NCBI GenBank assembly: GCA_024400955.1
Contig: JAKSLY010000001.1
Span: 124,001-188,000 of the forward strand
Source of the DNA: Treponema sp.
GTDB taxonomy: Bacteria; Spirochaetota; Spirochaetia; Treponematales; Treponemataceae
Length of the DNA: 64,000 nucleotides
Reading direction: 5' to 3'
The notes under the pieces are model-generated. The model was not told where the DNA came from. It saw only the letters and a program-made list of their open reading frames with translations, and did no database searches. A program made the translations under genes and the position numbers. Below, in pieces: positions 13,224 through 21,628 of the stretch (position 1 is its first letter; each line of letters opens with the position of its first letter).

Positions 13224-14816
13224 ATGGACATGGAAAACAGGGAAAATTCAGTTGCTTCGGTGAATCCGGCGGATTCAGGGGGAACGGTTAATAAGGCTGG
13301 CATTCCGGACGGGCTTACTCCGGCCCAGATTGTTGAAAAACTGGACAATTACATCGTGGGGCAGACTAAGGCAAAGCGTTTTGTTGCAGTTGCCCTCAGA
13401 AACCGCCAGCGCCGCATAAAGCTGCCGGATGAGATTCGTGATGAGGTTGCGCCAAAGAACATTCTCATGATTGGGCCTACGGGCTGCGGAAAGACTGAAA
13501 TTGCCAGGCGTCTTGCAAAGCTTTGCGGTGCCCCTTTCCTGAAGGTTGAGGCAACAAAATATACGGAAGTTGGTTATGTTGGCCGTGATGTTGAGAGCAT
13601 GGTACGCGACCTGATGGCTGTCGGCTATAACATGGTCAAGTCAGAGATGCAGGAAAAGCTCAGGGAAAAGTGCGTTCCCATGGTGGAAGATCAGATCCTT
13701 GACCTGCTTCTGCCTGGCAGCGGATCAAAGAGGGATTCCGGTTTTGATGCCCCAAGGAATAACGTGCAGGTGCTTGGCAATATTTTTGGCAGCCAGAGTC
13801 CCATCCAGGGCAGCGTCATCAAGATAGACCTTCCAAAGGAAAATGCAGATGGAAGCGGCGAGGAAAAGGACAGTGGATTTGCTTCTTCCGGGGCTGCTGA
13901 TGATTCTGTTTCTTCAGAGGAAAGGGAAAGGCTTTCTTCCACAAGGGAAAAGTTCCGCCAGATGCTTCGTGACGGAAAGCTTGAAGACCGTACCGTGGAG
14001 GTGACAGTCCATTCAACCCCGAGCCTTAGCATGGGCATGATGGGCGGCGGAAATCCTGAGGACCTTGAGGCCAGCCTTAACGGAATTCAGGAAATGCTTT
14101 CCGGGGGAAGAAACAAGAGAAAGACGGTTACGGTGCGTGAGGCACGAAAGATTCTCATGGAACAGACCCTTGACCGCCAGACGGATTCTGACAAGGTGGC
14201 AGATGAGGCAAAGTCCCGCGTTGAGCAGAGCGGCATCATCTTCATTGACGAAATTGACAAGATTGCCACCCATGGTGGAGAAGGCGGAAGGGCCGAGGTA
14301 AGCCGTGAGGGCGTGCAGCGTGACATTCTTCCGATTGTTGAAGGTTGTGACGTAAATACAAAATGGGGAGTCATCAATACGACCCACATTCTTTTTATCG
14401 GGGCCGGTGCATTCAGTGTTTCTGCTCCAAGTGACCTTATTCCAGAGCTGCAGGGACGCTTTCCATTGCGTGTGGAGCTTGAAGCCCTCAAGAAGGAAGA
14501 TTTCAAGCGCATCCTTACGGAACCCAAGAATGCCCTTGTCAAGCAGTATGAAGCATTGCTTGGTACTGAAGGTGTTGAGCTTAAGTTTTCTGAAGAAGCC
14601 GTGGACAGAATGGCTTTCATTGCGGAAGAAGTCAACAGTCACCAGGAGAACATCGGTGCAAGGCGTCTCCATACCATAATGGAATCTGTCCTTGAGGAGC
14701 TGAGCTTTGATGCGGACGTTCACTGCGGCGAAACCATCGTCATTGATGGTGCCTTTGTGGATAAGCGCCTTGACGGCATAGTCCAGAACCAGAACCTGGA
14801 GCGCTACATTCTCTAG
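13224..14816 (+). CDS. hslU: HslU (ClpY) ATPase subunit with enlarged intermediate domain
   Basis: The 530-residue AAA+ unfoldase has the HslU N terminus (LTPAQIVEKLDNYIVGQ), Walker A GPTGCGKT (residues 84-91), GYVGRDVESMVRDL, Walker B IIFIDEIDKI and the C-terminal tail ending RYIL that inserts into HslV. Usual length is about 440-465, so this protein is longer by some 70 residues. The surplus lies in the intermediate (I) domain between about residues 155 and 290 and is rich in Ser, Gly, Asp and Glu. The ATG at 13224 is chosen because GAGGAG lies 8 nt upstream. It starts 2 nt after the hslV stop. Confidence 0.93.
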   Translation: MDMENRENSVASVNPADSGGTVNKAGIPDGLTPAQIVEKLDNYIVGQTKAKRFVAVALRNRQRRIKLPDEIRDEVAPKNILMIGPTGCGKTEIARRLAKLCGAPFLKVEATKYTEVGYVGRDVESMVRDLMAVGYNMVKSEMQEKLREKCVPMVEDQILDLLLPGSGSKRDSGFDAPRNNVQVLGNIFGSQSPIQGSVIKIDLPKENADGSGEEKDSGFASSGAADDSVSSEERERLSSTREKFRQMLRDGKLEDRTVEVTVHSTPSLSMGMMGGGNPEDLEASLNGIQEMLSGGRNKRKTVTVREARKILMEQTLDRQTDSDKVADEAKSRVEQSGIIFIDEIDKIATHGGEGGRAEVSREGVQRDILPIVEGCDVNTKWGVINTTHILFIGAGAFSVSAPSDLIPELQGRFPLRVELEALKKEDFKRILTEPKNALVKQYEALLGTEGVELKFSEEAVDRMAFIAEEVNSHQENIGARRLHTIMESVLEELSFDADVHCGETIVIDGAFVDKRLDGIVQNQNLERYIL

Positions 14817-14828
14817 AAAATGCGGTTA

Positions 14829-14872
14829 AAAGGGGAGGTGGTCCGTCATCATGTCATGATGGGCGCCCCTTT
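14829..14872 (+). other. Stem-loop after hslU, weak terminator candidate
   Basis: AAAGGGG (14829-14835) pairs with CCCCTTT (14866-14872), and a palindrome built on CATCATG/CATGATG lies inside. There is no T tract after it, so it may be an RNA-stability element rather than an intrinsic terminator. Confidence 0.35.
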
Positions 14873-14910
14873 GCCTGTACTCTTAGGCTGGGGCATGCGG
14901 CTGTTGAAAA

Positions 14911-15780
14911 TCAGTCTTCGATCTTGTTTTTCTTTTTGTATTCTTCCGCAGACTTAAGTATCTTTGACTTGGTCTTGTTATAGTCGTTGATGGAAAGTCC
15001 CTGGGAATTTATGGTCCTCAGGAGGGCTGTGTACCTGCTTCCGGGGCAAAGTCTTTCTGATTTTTCAATCTGATTCTTGCATTCTTCGTATTCCTTCATT
15101 TCAAATAGAAACTGGGAGTAGGCGGTTCTTGCATAGAATTCTTCTGCAGGTGATTTTGAATTGTCTATTGCCTTTGTAAGCCACTGCCTTGTTTTTTCCT
15201 TTGATCCTCCGAAGATTTTTGGGGAATAGTAAAACCACTGGCCGTAATTTATCATGGCTGGGGAAAAGAATTGGTCCTGCTCCAGGCATTTTTCCTGGTA
15301 TTTTTTTACGCTCATTCCCATCATTATTATGTCTGCGATGGAATATGCCATGTAGTAGCTTGTAATGTCTGCGTAGCAAAGAAGTGTGTACGGGCTCAGC
15401 TGGCTGTCGTGTCTTGAACCCATGCATGCCTTAAGCTTTTTTCTTGCGTTTTCAAAGTCCTTCCTTGATTCCTTGTGTTCCCCGGCAAATCCATAAAGGT
15501 AGTTGAAGCTTTCCATTAATATGTTGCATTCAATGACGGTTTTTGCTTCTTCTCCAAGCGATAGATTGTTCTGGTGCCTGTTGATCCTGTAGTCTTCCAG
15601 GGCTTTTGCGGCCGTGTCATCATCCTGCAGCAGGGTAAGTTCCATCCGGAAATTCCAGAAGGCTTCTATGGCCTTGAGTTCTTCATCCGTAAAGGTGGAA
15701 TTCGGTCCTGATGAGGAAAAAGTTGCCGATGCAATGAGCATAGAGAAAAGGACAAGGAGAAATGCTTTCTTCATAATCAT
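14911..15780 (-). CDS. Exported helical-repeat (TPR-like) protein, function unknown
   Basis: The 289-residue product has a signal peptide (MIMKKAFLLVLFSMLIASATF). A purely alpha-helical domain follows, with TPR-like spacing and the stretch YYSPKIFGGSKEKTRQWLTKAI, which resembles TatT-like TPR proteins of treponemal TRAP systems (an AP..GG motif before a helix). No lipobox Cys is present. The start at 15780 is favoured because TATACT ends 8 nt upstream and neither this ATG nor the next (15774) has a Shine-Dalgarno site. It is divergent from the flagellar operon. Function is unassigned. Confidence 0.65.
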   Translation of the reverse strand: MIMKKAFLLVLFSMLIASATFSSSGPNSTFTDEELKAIEAFWNFRMELTLLQDDDTAAKALEDYRINRHQNNLSLGEEAKTVIECNILMESFNYLYGFAGEHKESRKDFENARKKLKACMGSRHDSQLSPYTLLCYADITSYYMAYSIADIIMMGMSVKKYQEKCLEQDQFFSPAMINYGQWFYYSPKIFGGSKEKTRQWLTKAIDNSKSPAEEFYARTAYSQFLFEMKEYEECKNQIEKSERLCPGSRYTALLRTINSQGLSINDYNKTKSKILKSAEEYKKKNKIED

Positions 15781-15879
15781 ATTTTTACAGTATAAACAGA
15801 AAAAATCAAAGATGGTTTCATTTAAAATGAAAAAAAATTGAAAAAAGATGCCGTTTGGCTGCATTTTTTTTGGAGACCC

Positions 15880-15906
15880 TAAACTTTTTTCTTCATTTTC
15901 CGAAAA
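15880..15906 (+). promoter_or_regulatory. Sigma-28-like promoter of the flagellar operon
   Basis: TAAA (15880-15883), 15 nt, then TCCGAAAA (15899-15906). This matches TAAA-N15-GCCGATAA at the -35 and at 6 of 8 bases of the -10. The flgB ATG begins 7 nt downstream. No comparable sigma-70 pair is visible. Confidence 0.5.
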
Positions 15907-15913
15907 TTGAAGT

Positions 15914-16339
15914 ATGGGAATGAACAGTTTTTCAAATTCAGTGGATTTACTTCATCGCGCAATGGACGTTACAAGCCTCCGCTATCAGGTAACTGCAAAC
16001 AATATTGCAAACAGCGAGACTCCTAACTTCAAGAAGCAGCAGGTTAATTTTGAGAGTGAACTCAAGAGGGCCTTTGAAAGCCGCGACAATGCCCATGAAG
16101 GGTTCAGGATGCAGACTTCGGACAGCCGCCACATTCAGAGCGAAATGCCACGTGACTGGCACAATGTGGAACCGCGCCGTGTAAGCGACTGGACAACAAC
16201 AGCAAAGGCAAACGGAAATAACGTTGATGCCGAACAGGAAGCAATGAACATCGTTCAGATTCAGATGCAGTACAGGCTTTTGACACAGCTTACAAACTTC
16301 CAGTTTACCCAGGTAAACACTGCAATGAAGTCTATCTGA
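15914..16339 (+). CDS. flgB: Flagellar basal-body rod protein FlgB
   Basis: The 141-residue protein has the rod-protein N-terminal motif RYQVTANNIANSETPNFKKQ and the C-terminal heptad helix ending LLTQLTNFQFTQVNTAM. FlgB forms the proximal rod on the MS ring. Start options are 15914 and 15920. It is the first gene of the flagellar operon and is divergent from the TPR-like gene. Confidence 0.95.
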   Translation: MGMNSFSNSVDLLHRAMDVTSLRYQVTANNIANSETPNFKKQQVNFESELKRAFESRDNAHEGFRMQTSDSRHIQSEMPRDWHNVEPRRVSDWTTTAKANGNNVDAEQEAMNIVQIQMQYRLLTQLTNFQFTQVNTAMKSI

Positions 16340-16384
16340 CGGTAGCCGGTGCCTGACGAATTAACACCCTGATAGGAGAATGAC

Positions 16385-16846
16385 ATGGGACTTTTTACAA
16401 GCATAAACATAGCAGCAACAGGAATGAGCGTAGAACGCTTGCGTACTGATGTTATTTCGAATAATATTGCTAATGCAACTACAACACGCACCCAGGAAGG
16501 TGGCGCCTACAAGAAGCAGACAGTGGTTGTAGCACCCATTGCTTCGGAAAATCCACAGTGGAGGTTTCCTTTTGCCGATTCTTCACTGGACAATGGGCCT
16601 GGAAAGGGTGTTCGCGTAAGCAGCATCGTCAAGGATACGGAGCAGGGCAGGATGGTTTATGATCCTTCCCACCCTGATGCCATTAAAAGCGGTCCAAACC
16701 AGGGGTATGTAGAATATCCGAACGTAAACATCGTGAACGAAATGGTTGACATGATTTCTGCTAACCGTGCATACGAAGCAAACAGTAGCGTAATCCAGGG
16801 CAGCAAGGAAATGTTTGCCTCCGCCCTTGAAATCGGAAGCCGCTAG
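16385..16846 (+). CDS. flgC: Flagellar basal-body rod protein FlgC
   Basis: The 153-residue protein has the N-terminal SINIAATGMSVERLRTDVISNNIAN rod motif and the C-terminal EYPNVNIVNEMVDMISANRAYEAN typical of FlgC. It forms the proximal rod together with FlgB and FliE. ATAGGAGA precedes the ATG by a few bases. It is 45 nt after flgB. Confidence 0.96.
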   Translation: MGLFTSINIAATGMSVERLRTDVISNNIANATTTRTQEGGAYKKQTVVVAPIASENPQWRFPFADSSLDNGPGKGVRVSSIVKDTEQGRMVYDPSHPDAIKSGPNQGYVEYPNVNIVNEMVDMISANRAYEANSSVIQGSKEMFASALEIGSR

Positions 16847-16852
16847 TTTTTT

Positions 16853-17304
16853 GGACCTGGCAGCCTAGTTTTTGGCCCTTGATGCCGTAGCGTTTTGGAC
16901 TGCCTGACTTATCTGGTTTATTTTGTTTTATTATATAGAGGGGAATATAAATGAACATGTCTTTTGGAAATCTTGAACTTAACAGAACTTCTGCAGGTCA
17001 TCTTGGAACTTCTGCAATTAGCGGCTTTAAGCCTGCTGCGGAAGGCAAGGAGTCTGGCGGAATAAAGAAGGCCGGCTTTGAAGACTACATTCTTCAGGCA
17101 TTTAATGAAATGAACGGCCAGCAGCTTAAGGTTTCCCAGCTTAACGAGCAGATTGTAACGGATCCTGAAAGCGTTGACATTCATGACGTTACAACTTCCA
17201 TGGCAAAGGCAAAGATGTCCATGGATCTTGCCCAGACTGTAATTGAACGTCTTGTAAAGGGTTGGACAGACCTTTCACAGAACCGCTAGGACCTGGTAGC
17301 CTAG
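16853..17304 (+). repeat. 16-bp direct repeat after flgC and after fliE
   Basis: GGACCTGGCAGCCTAG (16853-16868) recurs as GGACCTGGTAGCCTAG (17289-17304). Each copy lies immediately or within 6 nt after a CGC TAG codon pair ending a gene (flgC, fliE). The role is unknown; it may reflect a small duplication. Confidence 0.6.
16951..17289 (+). CDS. fliE: Flagellar hook-basal body protein FliE
   Basis: The 112-residue protein ends with the FliE core DIHDVTTSMAKAKMSMDLAQTVIERLVKGW, including the conserved D.....A.AE/K..L pattern. It joins the MS ring to the rod. GAGGGG lies 7 nt before the ATG. It is separated from flgC by a 104-nt spacer and from fliF by 207 nt that hold a second promoter. Confidence 0.93.
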   Translation: MNMSFGNLELNRTSAGHLGTSAISGFKPAAEGKESGGIKKAGFEDYILQAFNEMNGQQLKVSQLNEQIVTDPESVDIHDVTTSMAKAKMSMDLAQTVIERLVKGWTDLSQNR

Positions 17305-17400
17305 GGAACTTGAATCGGGGTGAATCATGAATGTATTGGTTGTGCCCCGATGCAAGGTCGCCATTAAACGCAGCTTTTTAAGGCGGTGAAAAAAATCTAC

Positions 17401-17429
17401 TAGTCAAATTTTGTATACTGTGTTATACT
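17401..17429 (+). promoter_or_regulatory. Internal promoter before fliF
   Basis: TAGTCA (17401-17406), 17 nt, TATACT (17424-17429). A second TATACT lies at 17414-17419. This would give fliF and the switch/export genes an entry separate from flgB. The leader is about 60 nt and has GGGAGGG before the ATG. Confidence 0.55.
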
Positions 17430-17496
17430 ATTGTAATCTGTTTGCATTGGGAGTGCAGCAGGTGTCATACAATTAGTTCGTTCATGGGAGGGCAAT

Positions 17497-19203
17497 ATGA
17501 ACGAATGGTTCAAAAAAGTTACTGAAACCATTAAAACAAAGTGGGCTTCCTGGAAGCCTATTCAGAAAATCATAGCCGGTGCCATTGCTGCGGTTGCCAT
17601 TGCTGCCGTAATCGTCATGGCCAACATGTCATCCAAGCCGGCTACCGTACGTCTTTTCAATTCACCTGTAAATGATGAAACAGAACGCGAGCGTATTCTC
17701 ACCCGTCTTGATGCAGACAACATCAAGGCTTACGTTTCTTCTGACAATTTTATTTCCGTTGATGATGAATCAATTGCAAAAAGATACAGAAGCCGTCTTG
17801 TTGCAGAAGGCCTTGCTCCATCCAGGTTTGATGCATACCAGCTTTTTGATGTTACCAGATGGTCAAGGACGGACTTTGATGACAAGGTAAACTGGAAGCG
17901 TTCCCAGGAGGCGGCACTCAAGCAGCATCTTGAAGCTCTTGAAGGAATTGCCCGTGCGGAAGTCCAGCTTAACCTTCCGGATGATTCCCTTTTCAGCGCC
18001 ACTGAAAATCCTACCTCGGCATCCGTAGTTCTTTTTTCCCGTGGTGGAAGCGATGTTCTTACGGACAAGAAGAAGATCAGGAGCATCCAGAACCTCATCC
18101 TTAGAAGTGTAGATGGCCTCAAGGCAGACTATATCGTCATTACTGATGGTGAAACTTCCCAGCAGATCAATGACTTTGAGGGAATGGCAGAAAGCGACCG
18201 CATTTCCAACATTGAAAAGCAGCAGAAACTGATCCTTAAGAAGGAAAGTGAATATTCAGCATTGGTTCTCAAGGCATTGCAGGGTACTTACAGCAAGAAC
18301 CGTGTAAAGCTTGCCAACATGAAGATTGAAATGAACATGTCTGAGCGTACCACCAATTCTCGCGAATACGGCGGTATCACCATTAGGCCTGATAACCCTA
18401 ACACCCCTTACGACGACTCGGAAATAGTTACAAGCCTTGTGCTTTCCCAGGAAAAGGTGAACAAGTCTTTTACAGGCACCGGATACAACCCTGAAGGACC
18501 TGCCGGTATTGAAGGCCAGAATCCTCCTGTATACAGCGACATGTCCAACGTAATAGGAAAGTCTACGGAGGACGGTGAAAAGACCAACTATGCCCTTAAC
18601 GAAAAGCAGGTTTCAGAAATTACAAGTCCGCAGATTGATCGTGTCACCGTATCTGTAAACATCGATGGATCTTGGGCATACGAATACGACGAAAACAACA
18701 ACAGGATTCTTGAAAGGGGACATCTTAAGAGAATTTATACGCCAATCAGCAACGAGGAGCTTGCACAGGTTACAAAGCTTGTCCAGGATGCAGTTGGATT
18801 CAACAGGGCACGTGGTGACAGCGTTACCGTTACAAACATTCCTTTTGACAGGACTGAAGAATTCAGCAAGGAAGACGAGGCATTCATCGCCCTTCTTAAC
18901 CGCAACAGGACAATCATGTTCAGCCTTATCGGTGTTGCCATCGTTCTCATTGCATTCATTGCATTCCGCCTCATTACACGCGAACTTGAACGCCGCCGCC
19001 GTCTCCGTGAAGAACAGAGGATCCGCGAGCAGGAGGAAGCACGCCAGAGGGCTCTTATGGAAGCTCAGCAGCAGGGTATGGAAGTTACCATGTCTGTCGA
19101 GGAACGCAAGCGTGCAGAACTTCAGGAAAATGCAATTGCCATGGCAAAGGAACATCCGGAAGACGTTGCAATGCTTATCCGCACCTGGCTTATGGAGGAA
19201 TAG
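17497..19203 (+). CDS. fliF: Flagellar MS-ring protein FliF
   Basis: The 568-residue membrane protein has one transmembrane segment near residues 25-43 and another near 476-494. The periplasmic domain between them shows the YscJ/FliF fold (LDADNIKAYVS, RAEVQLNLPDDSLF). The cytoplasmic tail is charged and ends EHPEDVAMLIRTWLMEE, the conserved Trp-containing segment that co-folds with the FliG N-domain. GGGAGGG precedes the ATG. It starts the fliF, fliG-like, fliG, fliH, fliI, fliJ run. Confidence 0.96.
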   Translation: MNEWFKKVTETIKTKWASWKPIQKIIAGAIAAVAIAAVIVMANMSSKPATVRLFNSPVNDETERERILTRLDADNIKAYVSSDNFISVDDESIAKRYRSRLVAEGLAPSRFDAYQLFDVTRWSRTDFDDKVNWKRSQEAALKQHLEALEGIARAEVQLNLPDDSLFSATENPTSASVVLFSRGGSDVLTDKKKIRSIQNLILRSVDGLKADYIVITDGETSQQINDFEGMAESDRISNIEKQQKLILKKESEYSALVLKALQGTYSKNRVKLANMKIEMNMSERTTNSREYGGITIRPDNPNTPYDDSEIVTSLVLSQEKVNKSFTGTGYNPEGPAGIEGQNPPVYSDMSNVIGKSTEDGEKTNYALNEKQVSEITSPQIDRVTVSVNIDGSWAYEYDENNNRILERGHLKRIYTPISNEELAQVTKLVQDAVGFNRARGDSVTVTNIPFDRTEEFSKEDEAFIALLNRNRTIMFSLIGVAIVLIAFIAFRLITRELERRRRLREEQRIREQEEARQRALMEAQQQGMEVTMSVEERKRAELQENAIAMAKEHPEDVAMLIRTWLMEE

Positions 19204-19206
19204 TGC

Positions 19207-19569
19207 ATGTCTGGCTTTATCGTACAAAACACCCTTTCCGGCAAGGATATGGCTGCCGTCATATTTGGGGAACTTGGGCTTTTTGCAACAGAAGGGCTCT
19301 TGAAATATTTTACTACTGATGAACTCAAGAAGCTTTCACGTCACATGAAGAACCTTTCCGGTTGGTATGACGTAAATGCTGAAAATTCCGTTCTTGAAGA
19401 ATTCGTAAGGTTTGGAATCACAAAGAACTGGGTTCCTTCAGATACATTGAGAAGAATCAATGAAAATGCAGTCAGGGCTGCTGAAGTTCATGATCCGGTC
19501 ATGGATAAGTTCCGTGAGAACAAGGATGCAGTGGCTAAAGCTCTTTCTATGTGGCTTAAGGAGGACTAG
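19207..19569 (+). CDS. FliG N-domain-like protein with a FliF-like C-terminal tail
   Basis: This 120-residue protein sits between fliF (3 nt upstream) and fliG (3 nt downstream), with GGAGG 8 nt before its ATG. Residues about 16-66 align with the FliG N-domain of the next gene, from AA(I/V) to VLEEF with a single gap (for example LLKYFTTDELKKLSRHM against VMKHLREDEVETLTFEI). Its last 18 residues, RENKDAVAKALSMWLKED, match the last 18 of FliF, KEHPEDVAMLIRTWLMEE, at K/R, E, D/E, V, A, W, L and E/D. It lacks the middle and C-terminal FliG domains that make torque. It may bind FliF or FliG; I know of no named equivalent. Confidence 0.75.
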   Translation: MSGFIVQNTLSGKDMAAVIFGELGLFATEGLLKYFTTDELKKLSRHMKNLSGWYDVNAENSVLEEFVRFGITKNWVPSDTLRRINENAVRAAEVHDPVMDKFRENKDAVAKALSMWLKED

Positions 19570-19572
19570 GTT

Positions 19573-20625
19573 ATGGCTGACGATATGGACAAAAAAGGCA
19601 AGAAGAAAGGTGGAGCCAAAGAATATAAGAACCTTACTGGCCGTCAGAAGGCCGCCATTTTCCTTGTTGCCGTTGGATCGGACATTGCTTCCGACGTAAT
19701 GAAGCACCTCCGTGAAGATGAAGTTGAAACACTTACATTTGAAATTGCACGTCTTGATACAATCGATGCGGATTTTAAGGATCAGGTTCTCGAAGAATTC
19801 CAGGAACTGATGCAGGCACAGAACTTTATCACCACTGGTGGTATTGATTTTGCCCGTGAACTTCTTGAAAAGTCCCTTGGTTCCCAGAAGGCCATCGATA
19901 TCATCAACAGACTTACTTCAAGCCTTCAGGTTCGTCCTTTTGACTTTATCCGCCGCACGGACCCGGCTCACCTCCTGAACTTTGTTCAGCAGGAATATCC
20001 TCAGACCATTTCCCTGATTCTTGCATATCTTGAACCTGCAAAGGCAGCCACGATTTTGCAGAATCTTCCTGCGGAAATTCAGCCTGAAGTTTCAAAGCGT
20101 CTTGCAACCATGGACCGTACTTCTCCTGAAGTTCTCCGTGAAGTTGAACGCGTTCTTGAAAAGAAGCTTTCTACACTGTCTTCAGAAGACTATACGGCTG
20201 CCGGTGGTGTTGACAGCATCGTTGAAATCCTTAACCTTGTTGACCGTTCATCTGAAAAGGCCATCATTGAAACCCTTGAAGAAGACGATCCGGAACTTGC
20301 AGAAGAAATCAAGAAGCGCATGTTCGTTTTCGAAGATATTGTTATGCTTGATGACCGTGCAATCCAGAAGGTTCTCCGTGAAGTTGATACCCAGGAACTT
20401 GCAAAGGCCCTTAAGTCTGTTGATACTGAAGTTCAGGAAAAGATTTTCCGAAACATGTCAAAGCGTGCCGCAGGTATGCTTAAGGAAGACATGGAATACA
20501 TGGGACCTGTTCGTCTTAAGGATGTTGAAGAATCACAGCAGAAGATCGTTTCTGTCATCAGGCGTCTTGAAGACAATGGTGAAATCGTTATTGCCCGTTC
20601 TTCTGACGACGAAATGGTTGTCTGA
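19573..20625 (+). CDS. fliG: Flagellar motor switch protein FliG
   Basis: The 350-residue protein has all three FliG domains: N-domain (QKAAIFLVAVG), middle domain with the EHPQ-like motif QQEYPQTISLILAYL, and C-domain with MFVFEDIVMLDDRAIQKVLREVD, which carries the charged torque residues. It forms the C-ring face that contacts the stators. AAGGAGG precedes the ATG. It directly follows the FliG-like small gene. Confidence 0.96.
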   Translation: MADDMDKKGKKKGGAKEYKNLTGRQKAAIFLVAVGSDIASDVMKHLREDEVETLTFEIARLDTIDADFKDQVLEEFQELMQAQNFITTGGIDFARELLEKSLGSQKAIDIINRLTSSLQVRPFDFIRRTDPAHLLNFVQQEYPQTISLILAYLEPAKAATILQNLPAEIQPEVSKRLATMDRTSPEVLREVERVLEKKLSTLSSEDYTAAGGVDSIVEILNLVDRSSEKAIIETLEEDDPELAEEIKKRMFVFEDIVMLDDRAIQKVLREVDTQELAKALKSVDTEVQEKIFRNMSKRAAGMLKEDMEYMGPVRLKDVEESQQKIVSVIRRLEDNGEIVIARSSDDEMVV

Positions 20626-20654
20626 TAATTTTTATGGAAAAAAGGAACTAAGCT

Positions 20655-21587
20655 ATGGCACAGAGTGTATTCAGATATGGAGAAGTTAACGCTAAGTCTG
20701 ACAAGGTTCTCCTTCAATTAACAAAAGAATTTCTTCCTCCCCATGAAGAGGTAGAAGAAGTTGTTCCTGAATACACAGGGCCGACAGCTGATGACCTTAG
20801 GCGTGAGGCAGAGGCATTCAAGGCTTCCTGGGAACATGAAAAGCAGAAGATGCTGGAACGTGCCCAGAAGGAAGCTGATGAAATCGTAAAGAATGCAGAA
20901 AACGCAGCTTTCTCCCAGGTTAAGCACCAGGCTGACCAGGCACAGATTGTAAAGGCCCAGGCTCAGAAGGAAGCACAGGAAATCATTGCCCAGGCCAATG
21001 CAGAAGCCCAGCAGATCATTGCCAAGGCCCATGAGGAAGAAAGGGAAATCCTTGCAAAGGCAGAAAATGACGGCTACAAGTCCGGCCATGAAGACGGATA
21101 TACAGAAGGCAAGGCTGAGGCTGAACGTCTTGTTGAACGCATTCACAAGATGATTGAGGCAGTTCAGGCAAAGAGGCAGGAAATCCTTGACGGCACAGAG
21201 CAGCAGATTGTTAACCTTGTTCTTCTTATTGCCCACAAGGTTGTAAAGATTCTTTCTGAAAACCAGAAGAGCGTAATCATGTCCAATGTCGTACAGGCCC
21301 TCAAGAAGGTGAAGGGTTCCGGTGATGTGGTTCTCCGCGTTAACCTTGCCGATGTAAAGCTTACTACTGAACATATTGGCGACTTCATTCATCAGGTTGA
21401 AAACATCAAGAACATTTCCGTTGTTGAAGACAGTTCTGTTGATAAGGGTGGCTGTATTGTTGAAACGGATTTTGGTGCCATCGATGCCCGCATTCAGAGC
21501 CAGCTTAACGAACTTGAAACCCAGATCTTGAGCATTTCTCCAATCAAGACAGTGGGCAAGGCTGAAGTTGTAAATCCGGATCTTTAA
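20655..21587 (+). CDS. fliH: Flagellar assembly protein FliH
   Basis: The 310-residue protein has a long Ala/Glu/Gln-rich coiled coil (residues about 50-140, with repeated AQKEAQEIIAQA-type heptads) and a GxxxG-like region GYKSGHEDGYTEGKAEAE. The C-terminal domain resembles the V-ATPase E subunit stator fold (VLRVNLADVKL, DKGGCIVETDFGAIDARIQSQL). It regulates the FliI export ATPase. AAGGA lies before the ATG. It is located between fliG and fliI as expected. Confidence 0.93.
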   Translation: MAQSVFRYGEVNAKSDKVLLQLTKEFLPPHEEVEEVVPEYTGPTADDLRREAEAFKASWEHEKQKMLERAQKEADEIVKNAENAAFSQVKHQADQAQIVKAQAQKEAQEIIAQANAEAQQIIAKAHEEEREILAKAENDGYKSGHEDGYTEGKAEAERLVERIHKMIEAVQAKRQEILDGTEQQIVNLVLLIAHKVVKILSENQKSVIMSNVVQALKKVKGSGDVVLRVNLADVKLTTEHIGDFIHQVENIKNISVVEDSSVDKGGCIVETDFGAIDARIQSQLNELETQILSISPIKTVGKAEVVNPDL

Positions 21588-21628
21588 TCTGGCCGCATTC
21601 GATTTTTTCATTTTTCGGGGTGGGGAGA

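Noticed and set aside
17328..17390. 20-codon ORF between fliE and fliF
   Set aside because: No Shine-Dalgarno site and no recognisable product; the space is better explained as promoter and leader.
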